The position numbers were made by a program, and so were the translations under genes. The notes under the pieces are model-generated. The model had not been told where the DNA came from and did no database searches. It was given only the letters and a program-made list of their open reading frames with translations. Shown piece after piece: positions 7,705 through 14,459 of a stretch of DNA of 33,974 nucleotides. Position 1 is the stretch's first letter. Every line of letters starts with the position of its first letter. Origin of the DNA: Pseudomonadota bacterium (GTDB taxonomy: Bacteria; Pseudomonadota; Alphaproteobacteria; Acetobacterales; Acetobacteraceae); NCBI GenBank assembly GCA_021780035.1, contig JAJXZO010000172.1:1-33974 (forward strand), given 5' to 3'.

Positions 7705-8445
7705 TCAGAACGGGCTCAGGATATCGAGCACCTGCTGTCCCCAGCGCGGCGTCTGCACACCGGTCAACTGACCACGGCCGCCGTAGGAAATCCGCGCCTC
7801 GGCGACGCGGGAGCCGTCGATGGTGTTCTCGCTCGAGATGTCCTGCGGGCGGATGACGCCGGTCACCCTGAGATCGCGCAGCTTGCTGTTCACCCGCATC
7901 TCCTGGTGGGCGGAAATCACCAGGTTGCCGTTCGGCAACACCTGGGTGATGACCCCGGCAAGGCTCAGCGCCACCGCCTCCTTCCGTTTCAGCACGCCGG
8001 TGCCGACATTGCTGTTGCCCGTGCTCCCCGAGATCAGGTTCGCTGGATTGGCCCCCGCCATCATGTGCGGGATCAGAGCCTCCAGCCCGAACAGGTTGGG
8101 CAGCCCCATGCTCTCGGAGCCCGTGCGGGTGGCCGAGGTGGCGTTCTCCACGTCGGCGCTGTCGTTGGTATTGATCAGGATGGTGACGATGTCCCCCACC
8201 TGCGAGGCACGCTGGTCCTTGAAGAAGGCGCGGCTGCCGGGCAGCCACAGCGCATTGGGCGAAGGGCTCGCCGTCCGCGGGTTCGGCATCGGCATGGTGA
8301 GAGGCCTCCAGGTCGGCGCCCTGGTGGGGTCCGAGGTCGGGGTCATCGCCGGCGGCCGTCCCACTTCGGAGAGCCGCTGCAGCGCGCCGCAGCCGGCGAG
8401 CAGCAGCGGCATCAGCAGCAGCAGGGTGCGCAGGGGGGTTTTCAT
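7705..8445 (-). CDS. flgH: Flagellar L-ring lipoprotein FlgH
   Basis: FlgH forms the L-ring, the outer-membrane bushing around the flagellar rod. The 246-residue length is typical. A lipoprotein signal peptide ends in LLLAGC with Cys19 as the lipidation site. The family core follows: GSRAFFKDQRASQVGDIVTI (about residues 70-89), the serine/threonine-rich middle, the KEAVALSLAGVITQVLPNGN segment, and the C-terminal VRVTGVIRP-like pattern (here LRVTGVIRPQDIS) that closes the barrel-forming region. Its ATG overlaps the flgA stop by four bases (ATGA), so the two are translationally coupled. It is the last gene of the flgF-flgG-flgA-flgH unit, and the unit ends before an AT-rich island belonging to the next gene. 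Confidence 0.97.
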   Translation of the reverse strand: MKTPLRTLLLLMPLLLAGCGALQRLSEVGRPPAMTPTSDPTRAPTWRPLTMPMPNPRTASPSPNALWLPGSRAFFKDQRASQVGDIVTILINTNDSADVENATSATRTGSESMGLPNLFGLEALIPHMMAGANPANLISGSTGNSNVGTGVLKRKEAVALSLAGVITQVLPNGNLVISAHQEMRVNSKLRDLRVTGVIRPQDISSENTIDGSRVAEARISYGGRGQLTGVQTPRWGQQVLDILSPF

Positions 8446-9407
8446 CGCTGCGCCAGCCTCCCCACGCCGGCCGCCGGCTGCAATGGCACGCTGCCGGGCG
8501 CCACCCGCACGAGGCCGGGGCCGACCACCTCGGCGGCGACGATCGCCTGCGAGGCCGGATTGAGCACGCGGATGCTCTGGCCGACGGCGCCGGCATCGAG
8601 CGCGAGCCCCCGGCCGGTGACGGTGAGCCCCGGCATCATCAGGCGCATCAGCACCCGCGCATTGCGCTCCACCACCAGCGGCGCGGTGAGATCGCCGGAA
8701 GCCAGCGGCTCGCCGGCGGCGGTGAAGTGCCGCAGCGCCTTGCCCGCGGCATCGGCGGCGGCGCGCAGCGTGTCGGGCCGCAGCAGGCTCGCCCGCAGCC
8801 GCGCGGGCCGCAGATCGGCGGGCACCAGCAGCTGTCCGGCGGGCAGCCGCCGCGCCAGCACCGGCACCGTCACCATCGCCTCGTCATCGCCAACCACGCG
8901 CACGCGGAGCGTATCCATGCCGGCTCCGCTCACCAGCACCGTGGCGGCGAAACGCCCCGTGGCGGCGCTGAAATCGAGCTGTTCCACCGCCACCAGCACC
9001 TTGCCGGCAAGCGGCACCATCGGCGCCTGGAATCCGGATAGCGTCACCTCGCCGTCGGCGGGAGCGCCCACCCCGAGCAGCGCCTGGCGCAGCACGGGTC
9101 GGAGATCCTTCTCTGGCAGCAGCCGGCCGGGACGGTTGAGCACCGCCCTCTCGGCCGGCGAGGCGGGCTGCCAGTCCACGCCGAATTGCTGCGCGATGGC
9201 GGCAAGCTGCGGCGCCTCCACCACGATGCGCTCGCCCGGCTGCGGCCCCGGCCCCAGCACGCGGTCGGCCAGCGGTCCGGCGTCGGCGAACAGGTCGCAC
9301 AGCCGCACCACCGGCGAATCGAGGGTGGTGAGCGGCCGCAGCGCCGCCGCCGCGGACGGCTGGGCGACGGCAAGGGTGGAGAAGAGGACCGAAAGAAAGA
9401 ATTTCAT
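8442..9407 (-). CDS. flgA: Flagellar basal body P-ring formation protein FlgA
   Basis: FlgA is the periplasmic chaperone for assembly of the P-ring protein FlgI in the peptidoglycan layer. The 321-residue product has an N-terminal signal peptide (MKFFLSVLFSTLAVAQPSAA) and a C-terminal SAF-like domain. The latter is recognisable from VPVLARRLPAGQLLVPADL (about 195-213), GKALRHFTAAGEPLASGDL and the closing ALDAGAVGQSIRVLN-(P)-ASQ pattern that is highly typical of FlgA. It is longer than the enterobacterial protein (about 220 residues) because of an extended N-terminal half, which is common in alphaproteobacteria. It lies 29 bases after flgG and overlaps flgH by four bases. FlgI itself is not in the window. 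Confidence 0.95.
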   Translation of the reverse strand: MKFFLSVLFSTLAVAQPSAAAALRPLTTLDSPVVRLCDLFADAGPLADRVLGPGPQPGERIVVEAPQLAAIAQQFGVDWQPASPAERAVLNRPGRLLPEKDLRPVLRQALLGVGAPADGEVTLSGFQAPMVPLAGKVLVAVEQLDFSAATGRFAATVLVSGAGMDTLRVRVVGDDEAMVTVPVLARRLPAGQLLVPADLRPARLRASLLRPDTLRAAADAAGKALRHFTAAGEPLASGDLTAPLVVERNARVLMRLMMPGLTVTGRGLALDAGAVGQSIRVLNPASQAIVAAEVVGPGLVRVAPGSVPLQPAAGVGRLAQR

Positions 9408-9436
9408 GGCGCGTCTCTCGCGGCGGGGCGGAGAAA

Positions 9437-10222
9437 TCAGTGCATGTTGGTGAGGGTGGAAAGCATCTGGTCGGCGGTGGTGATGACCCGGCTGTTCATT
9501 TCGTAGGCGCGCTGGGCGGTGATCAGGTTGGTGATCTCGGTCACCACGTTGACGTTGCTGGTCTCGACGAAGCCCTGCATCACGGTGCCGAAGCCGGGCT
9601 GACCCGGACTGCTGGTGGTGGGATTGCCGCTCGCGGCGCTCTGCAGCAGCAGGTTGTTGCCCTGGGCGTCGAGCCCGGCGTCGTTCGGGAAGGTGGCGAG
9701 CTGGATCTGCCCCACCGTGGTGGGCGAGGACTGGCCGCTCAGCGTCACCTGCACCTGGCCGCTGGTGTTGATGGTCACCGAGGTGGCGTTGGAGGGAATG
9801 GTGATGCCCGGCGCCACCACGTAGCCGTCGGCGGTGACGATCTGCCCCTGGGGGGAAAGCCCGAAGGTGCCGTCGCGGGTGTAGGCGGTGTCCCCCGACG
9901 GCAGGGTGACCTGGAAGTAGCCGTTGCCGCTGATGGCGAGGTCGAGCGTGTTCGAGGTCTGCTGCAGGTTTCCCTGCTCGTCGATGCGATAGATCGCCGC
10001 CGTGCGCACGCCGAGCCCCACCTGCGCGCCGGCCGGCACGATCGAGCCGGAATCGGACGAGTTCGAGCCGACACGGCGAAGGTTCTGGTACATCAGGTCC
10101 TGGAACTCCGCCCGCCGCCGCTTGAAGGCGGTGGTGGTCATGTTGGCGATGTTGTTCGAGATGACCTCGACGTTCGTCTGCTGGGCCTGCATGCCGGTGG
10201 CGGCGATATCGAGCGCGCGCAT
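9437..10222 (-). CDS. flgG: Flagellar distal rod protein FlgG
   Basis: FlgG builds the distal rod of the flagellar basal body. The 261-residue product starts MRALDIAATGMQAQQTNVEV and shows the N-terminal rod/hook signature ISNNIANMTTTAFKRRR (about 21-37). The middle LDLAISGNGYFQVTLPSGD segment is shared by rod and hook proteins. The C-terminal coiled segment is NVVTEITNLITAQRAYEMNS, followed by VITTADQMLSTL; this D0 helix is strongly conserved. The ATG at 10222 has GGAG seven bases upstream. A much longer open frame continues upstream through flgF in another reading frame but is not coding. FlgG follows flgF after 17 bases. Confidence 0.98.
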   Translation of the reverse strand: MRALDIAATGMQAQQTNVEVISNNIANMTTTAFKRRRAEFQDLMYQNLRRVGSNSSDSGSIVPAGAQVGLGVRTAAIYRIDEQGNLQQTSNTLDLAISGNGYFQVTLPSGDTAYTRDGTFGLSPQGQIVTADGYVVAPGITIPSNATSVTINTSGQVQVTLSGQSSPTTVGQIQLATFPNDAGLDAQGNNLLLQSAASGNPTTSSPGQPGFGTVMQGFVETSNVNVVTEITNLITAQRAYEMNSRVITTADQMLSTLTNMH

Positions 10223-10239
10223 CGTCGGTCTCCGTTCTC

Positions 10240-10980
10240 TCAGCTGTGCTGCTGCATGATGCGCTGGATGGCGCTCTGGTGGCGGTCGGCCTCCGCCTGG
10301 ATGAACTGCGCCACCATCTGGAAGCCGCGCAGGTCGTTCATCATGCGCGTGACCTCCATCGTCGGCTGCACGTCGCTCTTTTCCACCGCGCCCTCGACGA
10401 TCTTCGGGCTGGCCACCGGCCGCGTGGTGGTGGCGGCGGCGTTGAGCAGCCGCCCGCCCTCGGCCTTCAGCTTGTTCGGATCGGCGACGGAAACCACGCC
10501 GATCTTGCCGATCAGCCCGTTCTCGCTCGAGAGCGTGCCGTCTGCGGCGACGCTCAGCATGGTGTCGGCGGTGGTGACCTTGAGCGGCTTGCCGCGGACG
10601 TCGAGCAGGGCGTTGCCCTCTTCGTCCACCACCGTGCCGTTCGCGGCGAGGGCGAAGCGTCCGGCGCGCGTCAGCCTGGGTCCGCGTTTCGTCGATACGG
10701 TGAAATAGCCCGTTCCGGAAAGCGCGAGGTCGAGCGGGTTGCCGGTATGGTCGATCTCGCCGGGCCGGCGCGAACGGTAGGTGGCGCGGTCCTGCGTGTA
10801 GGCGATGACGCCGCTCCCCGGCGGCTCGTTTCCCTGCCGCTGCCACAGCCAGTCGGCGAAGATCGTCCGCTCGGCGCGGAAGCCGGGCGTGTTCATGTTG
10901 GCGACGTTGTTGGCGAGCACGTCGATCGCGCGCGTCTGCGCGACCAGGCGGGAAAGGGCGATCGTGGTGGCGTTGTCCAT
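10240..10980 (-). CDS. flgF: Flagellar proximal rod protein FlgF
   Basis: FlgF is a component of the flagellar proximal rod. The 246-residue protein starts MDNATTIALSRLVAQTRAID and has the rod-family helix VLANNVANMNTPGFRAER (about 21-38). The core LDLALSGTGYFTVSTKRGPR and the C-terminal MEVTRMMNDLRGFQMVAQFI helix follow, ending in QRIMQQHS. The ATG at 10980 has GGGAG seven bases upstream; the frame stays open to 11157 but the upstream part has Arg/Ala/Gly composition unlike a protein start. It is the first gene of the minus-strand flagellar unit. A sigma-54 type promoter ends about 50 bases before its ATG, so transcription by RpoN is likely. Confidence 0.97.
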   Translation of the reverse strand: MDNATTIALSRLVAQTRAIDVLANNVANMNTPGFRAERTIFADWLWQRQGNEPPGSGVIAYTQDRATYRSRRPGEIDHTGNPLDLALSGTGYFTVSTKRGPRLTRAGRFALAANGTVVDEEGNALLDVRGKPLKVTTADTMLSVAADGTLSSENGLIGKIGVVSVADPNKLKAEGGRLLNAAATTTRPVASPKIVEGAVEKSDVQPTMEVTRMMNDLRGFQMVAQFIQAEADRHQSAIQRIMQQHS

Positions 10981-11031
10981 CGCGAGGCTCCCGGGCCGCG
11001 CACGAACGGCGGTCCCTCGCCGCCTGTCGAG

Positions 11032-11046
11032 GCAAGCGCCGTGCCA
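11032..11046 (-). promoter_or_regulatory. Sigma-54 (RpoN) promoter for flgF-flgG-flgA-flgH
   Basis: On the minus strand the sequence reads TGGCAC-GGCGC-TTGC. This is an exact match to the core sigma-54 consensus TGGCAC-N5-TTGC, with the -24 GG and -12 GC correctly spaced. The -12 element is about 50 bases upstream of the flgF ATG, and a start site some 12 bases downstream would leave a leader of about 40 bases. Sigma-54 control of rod and ring genes is established in alphaproteobacteria such as Caulobacter. An activator is required and is not encoded in the window. Confidence 0.78.
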
Positions 11047-11066
11047 GCCTGCCAAACGGCCCGCAG

Positions 11067-11097
11067 CCGAGGCCCGCCGCGCGCCACCTGGCCTCGG
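11067..11097. repeat. Inverted repeat in the divergent flgF/fliL region (candidate activator site)
   Basis: A perfect 8-bp inverted repeat, CCGAGGCC (11067-11074) and GGCCTCGG (11090-11097), has a 15-base spacer. It begins about 20 bases upstream of the -24 element of the sigma-54 promoter for flgF and overlaps the weaker sigma-54-like element on the plus strand. A site for a FlbD/NtrC-type activator here would fit, but this is inference. A second short palindrome, CGGCAG-TCG-CTGCCG, lies at 11100-11114. Confidence 0.35.
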
Positions 11098-11104
11098 GGC
11101 GGCA
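11089..11104 (+). promoter_or_regulatory. Weak sigma-54-like element upstream of fliL
   Basis: TGGCCT-CGGGG-CGGCA keeps the invariant -24 GG and -12 GC at the right spacing, plus T1, C4 and A16, but lacks the AC and TT positions. It points toward fliL, whose ATG is about 150 bases downstream. In sequence this rich in GC such a partial match can occur by chance. Confidence 0.3.
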
Positions 11105-11252
11105 GTCGCTGCCGGGCGCCCTCGCGCGCCACCCGGCAGGAATGACCGCCTCCTCAAGCGTTCTTTAACCGCCGCCGGCGAGCATGGTTCCGACCGTGCG
11201 GATGGCCCGCGCGGCGGGGATGGGCGCGACCCATCGGCGTGGAGCGTCGGGC

Positions 11253-11789
11253 ATGGCGGCGGCGGGCACGAAACAGCCGGCGGACACGGAGACGGAGACG
11301 GAAACCCCGCCGCCGGAGCCGCCCGGAAAGAACAGGCGGCGGCGCCTGCTGTTCCTCGCCATCCCCGTGCTGGTCGCCGGCGGGGGCGCCGGGCTGTGGT
11401 TCGGCGGCCCGCTGCCGCGCTGGCTCGGGCTGCGCAAGCCGAGGCCGGCGGCGGCCAACGACGCCAACCCCGCCATGCCGGTGGTGCATTCGCTGGAACT
11501 GCCCGAGATCATCGCCAACCTGAACCCCGGCCCCGGCCAGAACGCCGCATTCATCAAGCTGCAGGCGGTCGTCGAACTGGCCAGCGCGCGCGACGTCGCC
11601 ATCGCCAGGGCGGGGCTGCCCCGGCTGCTCGACCTGTTCCAGACCTACCTGCGCGAGATGCGGCCCGAGGAACTCGCCGGCTCGGCCGGCACCTGGCGCC
11701 TGCGGGAGGAACTGATCGCCCGCGCCAACGTCGCCATCGCTCCGGCCCGGGTGACCGACGTGCTGTTCACGGAGCTTCTGGTGCAATGA
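11253..11789 (+). CDS. fliL: Flagellar basal body-associated protein FliL
   Basis: FliL is a single-pass inner-membrane protein that surrounds the stator and supports motor torque. The 178-residue product has a short cytoplasmic Thr/Glu/Pro-rich N-terminus, a basic anchor KNRRRR, one membrane segment (LLFLAIPVLVAGGGAGLWF, about 32-50) and the periplasmic domain. That domain shows the FliL pattern: LPEIIANLNPGPGQNAAFIK (strand and loop), LQAVVELAS, and the terminal RVTDVLFTELLVQ. The ATG at 11253 is favoured by GGAG eight bases upstream; an in-frame ATG at 11184 would add 23 residues with no good ribosome binding site. The stop overlaps the fliM start by four bases, so translation is coupled. 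It opens the plus-strand flagellar unit. Confidence 0.93.
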   Translation: MAAAGTKQPADTETETETPPPEPPGKNRRRRLLFLAIPVLVAGGGAGLWFGGPLPRWLGLRKPRPAAANDANPAMPVVHSLELPEIIANLNPGPGQNAAFIKLQAVVELASARDVAIARAGLPRLLDLFQTYLREMRPEELAGSAGTWRLREELIARANVAIAPARVTDVLFTELLVQ

Positions 11790-12829
11790 GCGGCTCGGAC
11801 GCCGATCTCGCCGCCGCCTGGGAGGCGGAGGCCGCCGGCGAGGCGCCGCCGGTGGAAGCGCAGCGGGTGCTGAACCAGGCCGAGATCGACAGCCTGCTCG
11901 GCTTCGACGAAGGCCCCGCCGGCGGCGAGGCCAGCACCGGCATGCAGAAAATCATCAGCTCCGGGCTGGTGAGCTACGAACGCCTGCCGATGCTCGAGAT
12001 CGTCTTCGACCGCCTCGTGCGCATCATGTCCACCAGCCTGCGCAACTTCACCTCCGACAACGTCGAGGTCGGCATCGACAACATCCTCTCGCTCCGCTTC
12101 GGGGACTACCTGAACTCCATCCCGCTGCCGGCGATGCTCGCGGTGTTCAAGGCCGAGGAGTGGGACAACTACGGGCTGATGGTGGTCGATTCCGCCATGA
12201 TCTACTCCATCGTCGATGTCCTGCTCGGCGGCCGGCGCGGCACGGCGGCCATGCGCATCGAGGGCCGGCCCTACACCACCATCGAGCGCACGCTGGTGGA
12301 GCGGCTGATCCAGGTGGTGCTCGCCGATCTCGCCGCCGCCTTCGATCCGCTCTGCCCCGTCACCTTCCGCTTCGAGCGGCTCGAGGTGAACCCGCGCTTC
12401 GCCACCATCAGCCGCCTCTCCAACGCCGCGGTTCTGGCAAGGCTCCGCATCGACATGGAAGACCGTGGCGGGCGGCTGGAACTGCTGCTTCCCTACGCCA
12501 CGCTGGAGCCGGTGCGCGAACTGCTGCTGCAGCAGTTCATGGGCGAGAAGTTCGGCCGCGATTCCATCTGGGAAACCCATCTCGCCGAGGAATTGTGGAG
12601 CACCGACGTCGATCTTTCCGTGGTGCTCGACGAACAGGTGGTGCGGCTGTCCGAGGTGATGGCGCTTACCGTCGGCAGCCGCATCCTTCTCACCTGCGCG
12701 CCGGGGGCGCCGGTGCAGCTCCGCTGCGGCGGCACGGCGCTGTTCGAGGGCAAGGTGGGGCGGCGCAAGAACCGCGTGGCGGTGCGCATCGACCGCGAGG
12801 TGCCACGCGCCGCGGGCGCGGAGCGCTGA
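11786..12829 (+). CDS. fliM: Flagellar motor switch protein FliM
   Basis: FliM is the C-ring protein that binds phosphorylated CheY and sets rotation direction. The 347-residue product has the CheY-docking peptide LNQAEIDSLLGF at residues 29-40. In most relatives this lies at the extreme N-terminus; here a 28-residue acidic, Ala-rich extension precedes it. The middle domain follows (SYERLPMLEIVFDRL, then NILSLRFGDYLNSIPLP), with the DVLLGG pocket region. The C-terminal SpoA-type domain (about 265-340) ends GKVGRRKNRVAVRI. The start is the ATG at 11786 because it overlaps the fliL stop (ATGA) and matches the family; the frame is open much further upstream but not coding. Confidence 0.97.
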   Translation: MSGSDADLAAAWEAEAAGEAPPVEAQRVLNQAEIDSLLGFDEGPAGGEASTGMQKIISSGLVSYERLPMLEIVFDRLVRIMSTSLRNFTSDNVEVGIDNILSLRFGDYLNSIPLPAMLAVFKAEEWDNYGLMVVDSAMIYSIVDVLLGGRRGTAAMRIEGRPYTTIERTLVERLIQVVLADLAAAFDPLCPVTFRFERLEVNPRFATISRLSNAAVLARLRIDMEDRGGRLELLLPYATLEPVRELLLQQFMGEKFGRDSIWETHLAEELWSTDVDLSVVLDEQVVRLSEVMALTVGSRILLTCAPGAPVQLRCGGTALFEGKVGRRKNRVAVRIDREVPRAAGAER

Positions 12830-12877
12830 CCGTGCCGCCACCGGATCGACGCCAAAACGGGCGAGGGAACTGCCGGG

Positions 12878-13417
12878 ATGCCGATGCAATGGCTGCTCGA
12901 ATCCGTGTTGCTGGTGCTGCTCGCCGCCACGCTGTTCCACGCCATCCGCCTGGAGCGCGCGCTCTCGGTGCTGAAGCGCGACCGGGCCGCGCTCGAATCG
13001 CTGGTCGACGGCTTCAACTCCAGCACACGCACGGCGGAGATCGGCATCGAGCGGCTGCGGGCGGCGGCGGAGGGCGCGGGAAAGCAGGTGGAGCGGCAGA
13101 CGGAAACGGCGTCGGGTCTTCGCGACGACCTGTTGTTCCTGATCGAACGGGGCGAGAGGCTGGCCGACCGGCTCGACGCGCTGGTGCGGGCGGCGCGCCC
13201 GCTGGTGCCGCCGGCACCCGTCGTCTCCGCGCCGCTGGTGCCGCCGGCACCCGTCGTCTCCGCGCCGCTGGTGCCGCCGGGTCCGGAAGCGCCGGCAGGC
13301 GGCCCCGCCCCCGAGGGGGATGGACCGGAAATGCCGCCGGCATCCGACCGCGAGGGCGCCGGGCCGCGCAGCCAGGCGGAGCGCGACCTGCTGCGCGCGC
13401 TCCGACTCAACCGCTGA
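12878..13417 (+). CDS. DUF6468-like flagellar-cluster membrane protein
   Basis: A 179-residue protein of unknown function encoded between fliM and motE, a position where alphaproteobacterial flagellar clusters often have a DUF6468 gene. It has one N-terminal membrane segment (WLLESVLLVLLAATLFHAI, about 5-23). A charged coiled-coil-like stretch follows (RLERALSVLKRDRAALESLV, 24-43, then ERLRAAAEGAGKQVERQTE), and a C-terminal Pro-rich tail containing a tandem repeat of PLVPPAPVVSA. The end, SQAERDLLRALRLNR, is basic and helical, similar in form to short docking peptides. Topology resembles a stator- or C-ring-associated scaffold, but no function is known. The start at 12878 has GAGGGA about nine bases upstream; an ATG at 12884 is also possible. 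Confidence 0.75.
   Translation: MPMQWLLESVLLVLLAATLFHAIRLERALSVLKRDRAALESLVDGFNSSTRTAEIGIERLRAAAEGAGKQVERQTETASGLRDDLLFLIERGERLADRLDALVRAARPLVPPAPVVSAPLVPPAPVVSAPLVPPGPEAPAGGPAPEGDGPEMPPASDREGAGPRSQAERDLLRALRLNR
13201..13280 (+). repeat. 33-base in-frame tandem repeat in the DUF6468-like gene
   Basis: Two exact 33-base units (13201-13233 and 13234-13266) and a third partial copy (13267-13280). Each unit encodes 11 residues of the pattern PLVPPAPVVSA. Because the unit is a multiple of three, changes in copy number would lengthen or shorten the Pro-rich linker without breaking the frame. Confidence 0.9.
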
Positions 13418-13430
13418 GAGGAGGCGCGCG

Positions 13431-14063
13431 ATGAAGTTCTCCCCGCCCGTGCCGCGCCTGCTGCCGCTCACCATCGTCGCGCTGGCCGCACTGCTGGCGC
13501 TGAAGTCGGTGGCGCTGGTGCGTGCCGCGGTGCCGCTGGCCGCCACAGCCGCCCCGCCTACCCCGGCCGCTCCTGCCGCCGATGCCCCCGCCGCGCCCGC
13601 CGCCTGCCGGGCGGCGGCAACCGGGCCGCTCACCCCGCCGATCTCGGAAACCGAACGCAAGCTGCTGCTCGACCTGCGCGCCCGCAAGGCGGAACTCGAC
13701 GCCCGCGAGAAAGCGCTCGGGGTGCGCAAGGCCACGCTCGGCGCCGCGGAAAAGCAGCTCGCGGCGCGCGTGCGGCAGCTCGACGCGCTGCAGAAGCGGC
13801 TGGAGGCGCTGAACGCCGCCCGCAAGGCGCACGAGGAGGCCAACTGGCAGGGGCTGGTGAAGGTCTACTCGGTGATGAAGCCGCGCGACGCCGCGGTCAT
13901 CTTCAACAAGCTCGACCTCACCGTGCTGCTGCCGGTGCTCGACCGCATGAAGGAGCGCAACGCGGCACCGATCCTCGCCGCCATGCAGCCCGCGCGTGCC
14001 CGGCTGGTCACCGACGAACTCGCCAAGCGCCGCCTCCAGGCCACCACCCCCGCCGCCCCCTAG
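13431..14063 (+). CDS. motE: MotE-like flagellar motor chaperone
   Basis: A 210-residue protein resembling MotE, the periplasmic chaperone that in rhizobia stabilises the stator-associated protein MotC. It has one membrane segment or signal anchor (LLPLTIVALAALLALKSVALV, 11-31). An Ala/Pro-rich linker with one Cys follows, then a long coiled coil (about 72-130, ETERKLLLDLRARKAELDAR, VRQLDALQKRLEALNA). The C-terminal MgtE-N-like helical domain shows VYSVMKPRDAAVIFNKLDL and VLDRMKERNAAPILAAM. The ATG at 13431 has AGGAGG six bases upstream. Whether a MotC partner exists in this organism cannot be seen here, so the name rests on architecture and context. Confidence 0.8.
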   Translation: MKFSPPVPRLLPLTIVALAALLALKSVALVRAAVPLAATAAPPTPAAPAADAPAAPAACRAAATGPLTPPISETERKLLLDLRARKAELDAREKALGVRKATLGAAEKQLAARVRQLDALQKRLEALNAARKAHEEANWQGLVKVYSVMKPRDAAVIFNKLDLTVLLPVLDRMKERNAAPILAAMQPARARLVTDELAKRRLQATTPAAP

Positions 14064-14078
14064 GAGAACCCGCCCGCC

Positions 14079-14459
14079 ATGGACCGCTCGCTCAATGTGC
14101 TGATCGTCGACGACTACAAGACGATGCTGCGCATCATCCGCAACCTGCTGAAGCAGATCGACATCAACAACGTGGACGAGGCCACCGACGGGGCCGAGGC
14201 CCTGGCCAAGCTGCGCGCCGGCTCGTTCGGGCTCGTCATCAGCGACTGGAACATGGTGCCGATGACCGGGCTGCAACTGTTGCAGGAGGTGCGGGCGGAT
14301 TCGCGGCTGCGGGCGCTGCCCTTCATCATGATCACCGCCGAAAGCAAGGCCGAGAACGTCATCGCCGCCAAGCAGGCGGGCGTCTCCAACTACATCGTCA
14401 AGCCGTTCAACGCCGAAACGCTGCGCGAGAAGATCGCCAAGGTACTCGGCCATGCATGA
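14079..14459 (+). CDS. cheY: CheY-type chemotaxis response regulator
   Basis: A 126-residue single-domain receiver that carries the chemotaxis signal to FliM. All receiver residues are visible: the acidic pair Asp11-Asp12 (IVDDYKTM), the phosphorylated Asp56 (ISDWNMVPMTG), Thr86 (MITAES), the aromatic Tyr105 (NYIVKPF) and Lys108. The DWNM sequence after the phosphorylation site, as in E. coli CheY, and the absence of an output domain support a motor-binding CheY rather than a transcription factor. It follows motE after 15 bases and overlaps the cheZ start by eight bases, so the kinase-acceptor and its phosphatase are made together. No CheA or receptor gene is in the window. Confidence 0.93.
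   Translation: MDRSLNVLIVDDYKTMLRIIRNLLKQIDINNVDEATDGAEALAKLRAGSFGLVISDWNMVPMTGLQLLQEVRADSRLRALPFIMITAESKAENVIAAKQAGVSNYIVKPFNAETLREKIAKVLGHA

Noticed and set aside
5056-9453. Open frame of 1465 codons on the plus strand
   Set aside because: It runs antisense through the beta-helix gene, flgH and flgA, has Arg/His/Gly-rich composition and no domain; it is a GC-bias shadow.
9437-11035. 532-codon frame that ends as FlgG
   Set aside because: The first half reads flgF in the wrong frame; the real FlgG starts at 10222 with its own ribosome site.
10805-12829. 674-codon frame that ends as FliM
   Set aside because: The part before 11786 overlaps fliL and flgF out of frame and is Arg/Gly-rich; the fliL-fliM ATGA overlap defines the start.
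13201-13280. CRISPR or mobile repeat
   Set aside because: The units are in frame inside a gene and have no spacers; they encode a Pro-rich linker.
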